Below are positions 59,484 through 64,000 of a stretch of DNA of 64,000 bases, in pieces. A model generated the notes under the pieces. That model had not been told where the DNA came from and searched no databases. It saw only the letters and a program-made list of their open reading frames with translations. The position numbers and the translations under genes are program-made. The DNA lies in NCBI RefSeq assembly GCF_007747215.1, contig NZ_CP036273.1:3208322-3272321 (forward strand). The letters run 5' to 3'. The stretch comes from Urbifossiella limnaea (lineage in GTDB: Bacteria > Planctomycetota > Planctomycetia > Gemmatales > Gemmataceae). Each line of letters begins with the position of its first letter. The stretch's first letter is position 1.

Positions 59484-59635
59484 GCGTGTTCCTTGGGTGA
59501 GCGGCGGCGACTCCGGGGATACCGGCGAGACCCGCCGCGCTTTCCGTCCCGTTGAACCGCGCCGGGTGCGGCCTTACAGTAACCTATCGTCCGCCCCGCC
59601 GGCGGCCCGCACGACGATACCGGGACGGTGACTCG

Positions 59636-61078
59636 ATGTTCGAAGGCATTACCAAGTCGCTGACCGAGGCGTTCAAGAAGTTCCGCGGCGGTAAGCTCAC
59701 CGCCGAGAACGTCCGCGACGGCCTGCGCGAGGTCCGCCGCGCGTTCATCGAGGCCGACGTCAACTACGACGTGGTCACCGACTTCATCGGCCGGGTCGAG
59801 GCGAAGGCCGTGGGCCAGGAAGTCCTGGCCCGCGTCAACCCGTCCGACCAGATCATCAAGATCGTCCACGACGAGCTCGTGGCCACGATGGGGCCGGTGG
59901 ACCCGAAAATCCCCCAGCGCGCCGACCGGCCCGTCGTGCTGATGCTGTGCGGCCTCCAGGGCGCCGGCAAAACGACCACCGCCGCCAAGCTCGCGCTCAC
60001 GCTCCAGTCGCGCGGCCGCAAGCCGCTCCTCGCCGCGGCCGACTTGCAGCGCCCCGGTGCCGTCGAGCAGCTGCGCACGCTCGGCGAGCAGATCGGCGTC
60101 CCGGTCTACTCCGAAGCCACGAACCCCGTGGACGTGTGCCGCAACGCCGTCGCCGAGGCGAAGAGGACGCTGTGCGACGCCGTCATCCTCGACACCGCCG
60201 GCCGGCTGCAGATCGACGACGACCTGATGGCGGAGCTGCAGCGGATCGACAAGCTGGTGAAGCCGGACGAGTGCTACCTGGTCGTGGACGCGATGATCGG
60301 CCAGGAGGCGGCGAACGTCGCCAAGGCGTTCAACGACGCGCTGGAGCTCAACGCCTGCATCCTCACCAAGCTCGACGGCGACGCCCGCGGCGGCGCCGCC
60401 ATGTCGATCAAGGGCGTGACCGGCGTGCCGGTGAAGTTCATCGGCGTCGGCGAGAAGGTGGACAAGCTCGAAGACTTCGTCCCCGAGCGGATGGCCGGCC
60501 GGATCATGGGCCAGGGCGACCTGATGGGGGTGGTCGAGAAGATCGCCAGCATCCAGTCGCAGGTGTCCGAGGAGGAACTGAAGAAGCAGCAGGAGGCGCT
60601 GACCAAGGGGCAGTTCACGCTGGACATGTTCCGCCAGCAGTTCGCCACCATCGCCAAGATGGGGATGAAGGACATGCTCGGCCGGATGCCGGGGATGAGC
60701 GAGATGATCCCCGAGGGCGAAGACCCCGAGGAGGCGCTGAAGCGCGTCCAGGGGATGATCGACTCGATGACGAAGAAGGAGAAGGACGACCCGGACATCA
60801 TCGACACGCCGCGCCGCCGCCGCATCGCCAGGGGGGCCGGCGTCGAGCCGCACGAGGTGAACCAGTTCCTGAAGCAGTTCGAGCAGGTGCGGTTCCTGAT
60901 GAAGCAGATGGCGAGCATGTCGATGTGGCAGCGGCTGAAGATGGTGACGGGCCTCGGGAAGGCGGGGGCGTTCATGCCCGGCGGGATGGACATGCTGAAG
61001 ACGAAGGGCGACACCGGCACCCGCAAGAGCGCCAAGCAGCGGGCCGAGGAGCGGAAGAAGAAGAAGAAGAAGAAGTAG
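59636..61078 (+). CDS. ffh: Signal recognition particle protein Ffh
   Basis: A 480-residue SRP54 GTPase that delivers nascent membrane proteins to FtsY. N domain, then G domain with GLQGAGKTTTAAKL, DTAGRLQID and TKLDGDARGGAAMS. The methionine-rich M domain follows with GQFTLDMFRQQF and GMKDMLGRMPGMSEM. It ends in a basic poly-lysine tail of nine residues (EERKKKKKKK end). The ATG at 59636 is used; the upstream in-frame GTG at 59552 adds a non-homologous extension. Next downstream is a degenerate IS66 in opposite direction. Confidence 0.97.
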   Translation: MFEGITKSLTEAFKKFRGGKLTAENVRDGLREVRRAFIEADVNYDVVTDFIGRVEAKAVGQEVLARVNPSDQIIKIVHDELVATMGPVDPKIPQRADRPVVLMLCGLQGAGKTTTAAKLALTLQSRGRKPLLAAADLQRPGAVEQLRTLGEQIGVPVYSEATNPVDVCRNAVAEAKRTLCDAVILDTAGRLQIDDDLMAELQRIDKLVKPDECYLVVDAMIGQEAANVAKAFNDALELNACILTKLDGDARGGAAMSIKGVTGVPVKFIGVGEKVDKLEDFVPERMAGRIMGQGDLMGVVEKIASIQSQVSEEELKKQQEALTKGQFTLDMFRQQFATIAKMGMKDMLGRMPGMSEMIPEGEDPEEALKRVQGMIDSMTKKEKDDPDIIDTPRRRRIARGAGVEPHEVNQFLKQFEQVRFLMKQMASMSMWQRLKMVTGLGKAGAFMPGGMDMLKTKGDTGTRKSAKQRAEERKKKKKKK

Positions 61079-61136
61079 CGGTAATAGAGATTACTGGAAG
61101 GAAGAGACCCCTGAATTCGTCGCGAGTTGTCCCTCG

Positions 61137-62636
61137 GTAACCCTTCAGCCTCCTGAACTGGCTTTCTCCGGCAGCGGTGGCAGCGTCCCGGTGGTGGGGT
61201 AGGCCCGCAGGGCGTCGAGGATCGTTTGCAGCGGGTCCAGGTCCCGGTTGTTCCGGGTCCGGCACACGCTCTCCGGACGCCCCGCGTCGCCGCCCCCCGC
61301 GCGCCCTGGCTCCCGTGGCTCGCCTTCCGCATCCGCACCGCCGGCCGGACCTCCCGCTCGGCGTGGTTGTTCGACGACGGCACCCCCTCGAACTCCACGA
61401 ACGTGAGCAACTCCTCACCGTACTTGCGCAACCGCTTCGCCAGCCGCCGGGCGTGCGGGTTCGACCAGTCGCCGATGCTCAGATCGACGACCCGGGCGTG
61501 GAGCCGCGACAGCTTCAGGCCGTACTCGTCCGACGGCTTCACCCGGCGCGTCAGTTCCAGCCGTACGGCGTCGGCTTACACCCGCCGCAACCGCCGGGCG
61601 AAGTCGGGCCAGTCGCCCCCCGCGTCCGACCCCGCGCCCATCTCCTTCAGTTCCCGCAGCAGGTGCGGCCAGCACTTCTGCTTGGCCCGCCCGACCGCGT
61701 CGTACGCCGCCCAGAAGTCCGTCACCAGCAGACCCGCGAACTCCTCGACGAAGAACGGGTCGAGGGCCGGGTGGCCGCGGGACTCGTCGATCCGGTCGTA
61801 CGTGGCGTCGGCGCCGGTGAAGCACCACCGCCAGTGCGTCCGTCCTTCGACGCGCCACCCGGTCTCGTCGGCGTGGGGGACGCCGGCGTCGAGGCCGTGG
61901 CGGTGGACCTGCTCGTACCACGGCCCCAGGACGTCGCCCCGGCGGTGCCACATCTGGGTCCGCCCGCCGTCGGTGATCGGGAGGTGCAGGTGGCCGTTGA
62001 AGACGTCCACGATCTGGCGGGTCGTGACCCCCAGCCCGTAGTGGAGCCCGGCGGACAAGACGACGGTGCGGTTGCCGACGGTGCAGCCGGGGAGGGCGTC
62101 GGGGACCGGGGGCTCGACCGGCTTCCGGCCGCACGGGCACCAGTCGCGGTGGATGGTGTGCTCGGTCAGCTCGGGCCGGAGGTCGTCGGGGACGTCCTCG
62201 ACGAGGCGGGTGCGGGTCCGTCCGGTGCGGGTGCGCCGCCCACCGCAGTCGGGGCAGGCGGGGAGTTGGTGCGACTGGTGGCGGTCGATGTGCTCGGGTC
62301 GCGGGCGTGGGGTGCCGGGGTGGCCGGGCACGGCCCGGCGTTTCTTCCGCGGGGGCGTGGCCGACGGCCTGGCATACGGCGGGACGGTGCCCGGGGGCGT
62401 GTGGGCACCGCCGGCGGGCGCGGGTGAGCCGAGGGCGGTGCAGAGTTGGAGGAGGAAGAAGATGGCGGCGGCCCGGTCGCGGGGCAACGCCGCCTCGGCC
62501 TGCCCGGCGGTCAGGGTGCCGGCGCGGAAGGCCGCGACGAAGGCGTCATCGAGGATCGGGGCCACGGCGGGCATGCCCGCGGTTCTCGGGATCCCGCCGA
62601 GAAGCGCAAGCCCTGTTCTGGAGGCTGAAGGGTTAC
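61137..62636. mobile_element. IS66-family element, single-gene, degenerate
   Basis: A 1500-bp element with perfect 17-bp terminal inverted repeats GTAACCCTTCAGCCTCC (61137-61153; inverted at 62620-62636). No 8-bp target duplication is recognisable at the flanks. It contains one transposase gene with no accessory tnpA/tnpB, as in the ISBst12-like group. Inserted between ffh and the PBP4 gene, 12 bp after the latter's stop. Confidence 0.87.
61145..62574 (-). pseudogene. IS66 transposase (two lesions)
   Basis: About 476 codons from the ATG at 62574. The zinc-ribbon part (CPDCGG, CPCGRK) and DDE core (HADETGWRVEG, LLVTDFWAAYD, NNHAEREVRP with the final Glu) are recognisable. An in-frame TAA at 61576-61578 cuts the protein after ARRLRRV, while the following frame continues ADAVRLELTRRVKPSDEY, as in intact relatives. 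A 1-base deletion near 61270, visible against the fragment at 57,836, shifts the last 45 codons. No full-length enzyme can be made. Confidence 0.88.
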
Positions 62637-62648
62637 GGTCATTCCAGG

Positions 62649-64000
62649 TTACGGCCCGTTGTCGTGGATGATCTCGCACAGCCGGCCCAGGACGCGGCCC
62701 TCGCGCGCCGATCCGGTCTCGCGCGACACCGGCACGTTGTTCACGAACATGGCGAAGTACAGCGTCGCGCCGCCCTTGGTGATCATCGTCCCGGCCAGCG
62801 CCTTGCTGCGGAGGAGCCACCGGTCGTTGGCCACGTCCGTCCAGTACAGCGTACCCGTCTTGGCGAACACCTTGCCGCGGGCCGGGCTGTCGCGGCCCAC
62901 GACCGCGGCCAGCGTCCCGTCCACCCCGAGCACCGGGAGCCCGGCCCGGTAGGCGGCCCACTCCGGCCGCGCCGCCATGCCGCGCAGCAGTTGCACCGTC
63001 GCCCGCGCCGACACGCAATCCGCCTCCGCCCCGCCCGCCCCGCCGCCGAACGAGAACGCCCCCGCGTCCACGCCCAGGTCCGTCAGCAGCCGCCGGCCGC
63101 GGCGCAGTCCGTCGGCGGCGGTGGTGCGGCCGTCGCCGACCGCGACCAGGCACGGCAGCGTGCTGGCGTACAGGTTGTGGCTCACCTTCAGCGTCACCGT
63201 CGTCAGGTCGCTCAGCGGCGCCGACTTCAGCGTCGCCGCCTTCGTGAGGGTGGCGTAGTCGCCGCGCGGCGGCAGCGTCGGGAGGCCGGGGCGGATCACC
63301 GCCGCCTCGCACCGCACGCCGTTGCGCCGCAGCGCCTCGACCAGCAGCGCCCGCGCGAACAGCGCCGGCTCGGCCACCGGATGGATGGCCACGACCGCCT
63401 TGCCCGCGGCCGGCACCCGGCCGCGCACCGCGAGGTGGTTCGGCCCCACGGCCAGTACCTCGACCTGCGCCTTGGCCTTCTCGTCGGCCGTGCTCACCTG
63501 CGCGTCCACCTGGAAGAACGCCGTCTCGGGCCGCGTCTTCACCGTCGCCGGGTCGCCGGCCTTCGCCCCGGGCGTCACGATCACGTCGACGACGTTGTCG
63601 TTGACGGTGACGGGCGAGACCACGTCCGGGCCGCTGCCCGAGCTGCGGGCGCGGGCGAACAGCCGGTCGTCAATCATCACCTCGCCCTCGACGGCGTTGA
63701 CGCCGCTGGCCTTCACCTGCCGGGCGATGTCGTTCAACCCCGCGAGCGGGTCGGCGTCGGTAAGGTACGCCTCGGCCAGCCCGCTACCGGCGTAGGTGTG
63801 GTCGCTGTTCTTCCACACCGTCTTGCCGTCGGGGCCGGTGCGGCCGCCCATGATCGGGTCGCCGGACGCGACGAGGATCAGGTCGCCGCGGAGGGTGCCG
63901 TTGAGCAACAGCCCGCGGCGGAACACGTCGGTGACGAAGGTGTGGTCCGCCCCGAGCGCGAGCAGCGCCGCGGCACACGTGAACAGCTTCGTGACCGACG
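62649..64000 (-). CDS. dacB: D-alanyl-D-alanine carboxypeptidase/endopeptidase (PBP4 type), 5' end outside window
   Basis: At least 450 residues of a class C penicillin-binding protein. The window edge cuts the gene exactly at the active-site motif SVTK (codons 63998-63987). The SxN motif is SHN in KVSHNLYAS and the KTG motif is FAKTGTL near the C-terminus (about 62,865). The large domain insertion between SxxK and SxN typical of DacB is present. It trims peptidoglycan cross-links in the periplasm. The stop at 62649 is 12 bp from an IS66 right end, which does not damage the gene. Confidence 0.9.
   Translation of the reverse strand, partial: SVTKLFTCAAALLALGADHTFVTDVFRRGLLLNGTLRGDLILVASGDPIMGGRTGPDGKTVWKNSDHTYAGSGLAEAYLTDADPLAGLNDIARQVKASGVNAVEGEVMIDDRLFARARSSGSGPDVVSPVTVNDNVVDVIVTPGAKAGDPATVKTRPETAFFQVDAQVSTADEKAKAQVEVLAVGPNHLAVRGRVPAAGKAVVAIHPVAEPALFARALLVEALRRNGVRCEAAVIRPGLPTLPPRGDYATLTKAATLKSAPLSDLTTVTLKVSHNLYASTLPCLVAVGDGRTTAADGLRRGRRLLTDLGVDAGAFSFGGGAGGAEADCVSARATVQLLRGMAARPEWAAYRAGLPVLGVDGTLAAVVGRDSPARGKVFAKTGTLYWTDVANDRWLLRSKALAGTMITKGGATLYFAMFVNNVPVSRETGSAREGRVLGRLCEIIHDNGP

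Noticed and set aside
1-64000. CRISPR array
   Set aside because: No regularly spaced direct repeats were seen; the only tandem repeat is the short 7-mer run at 48424.

Overview
GC-rich, densely coded chromosomal window from a planctomycete, most likely a Gemmataceae-type bacterium. The lineage call rests on family content: a DUF1559 protein with a prepilin-like N-terminus, an ECF sigma factor fused to a TIGR03067-like domain, large membrane-anchored Ser/Thr kinases with TPR or FGE-like tails, GYF_2-like extensions on ExbD, short Ala/Gly lipoproteins with carboxypeptidase-regulatory-like folds, and an NPCBM protein. No species is claimed.

Left part (1-22.1 kb): a two-enzyme glycosyltransferase, a true formylglycine-generating enzyme, an orphan CysA-type ATPase, a small lipoprotein plus DUF1559 pair, an ExbB-ExbD-ExbD proton-motive module facing a TonB-like membrane protein, an EF-G-like factor, hisA, a cupin, a TPR-tailed protein kinase, a TolC-like protein, a divergent EF-Tu and msrB.

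Centre (22,199-37,366): a 15.1 kb integrated island in the 3' end of tRNA-Leu(CAA), bounded by perfect 24-bp direct repeats. Apart from a nested IS630 element all its genes point left: an integrase, a Prim-Pol/DUF3987 replication protein, a small winged-helix-like protein, an excisionase-like HTH protein, a type IIG-like restriction-modification enzyme, two zinc-ribbon proteins and a kinase with an FGE-like tail. The attachment core lies inside the integrase reading frame. In the integrated state the last codons are read antisense through tRNA-Leu. The other boundary carries an orphan 77-codon tail that starts on the same core in the same frame. Excision would therefore rebuild a longer integrase, an SSV-like split-integrase arrangement and the most interesting system here.

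Right part (37.4-64 kb): tRNA-Arg(CCT), rpsI-rplM (S9 with an internal insertion), a DMT transporter, the sigma factor fusion, then a left-pointing cluster hpf-ptsN-ptsH-ptsI-DUF2344-RNase E/G (a regulatory PTS without a sugar permease, next to ribosome hibernation and RNA decay). After that come an enolase-superfamily enzyme, an EfpL/YeiP-like EF-P, two secreted hydrolases, an 82-bp perfect palindrome, an IS66 fragment, a PQQ-type propeller protein, ffh, a degenerate IS66 copy, and a PBP4-type carboxypeptidase cut by the window edge. Many transcription units end in long perfect hairpins.
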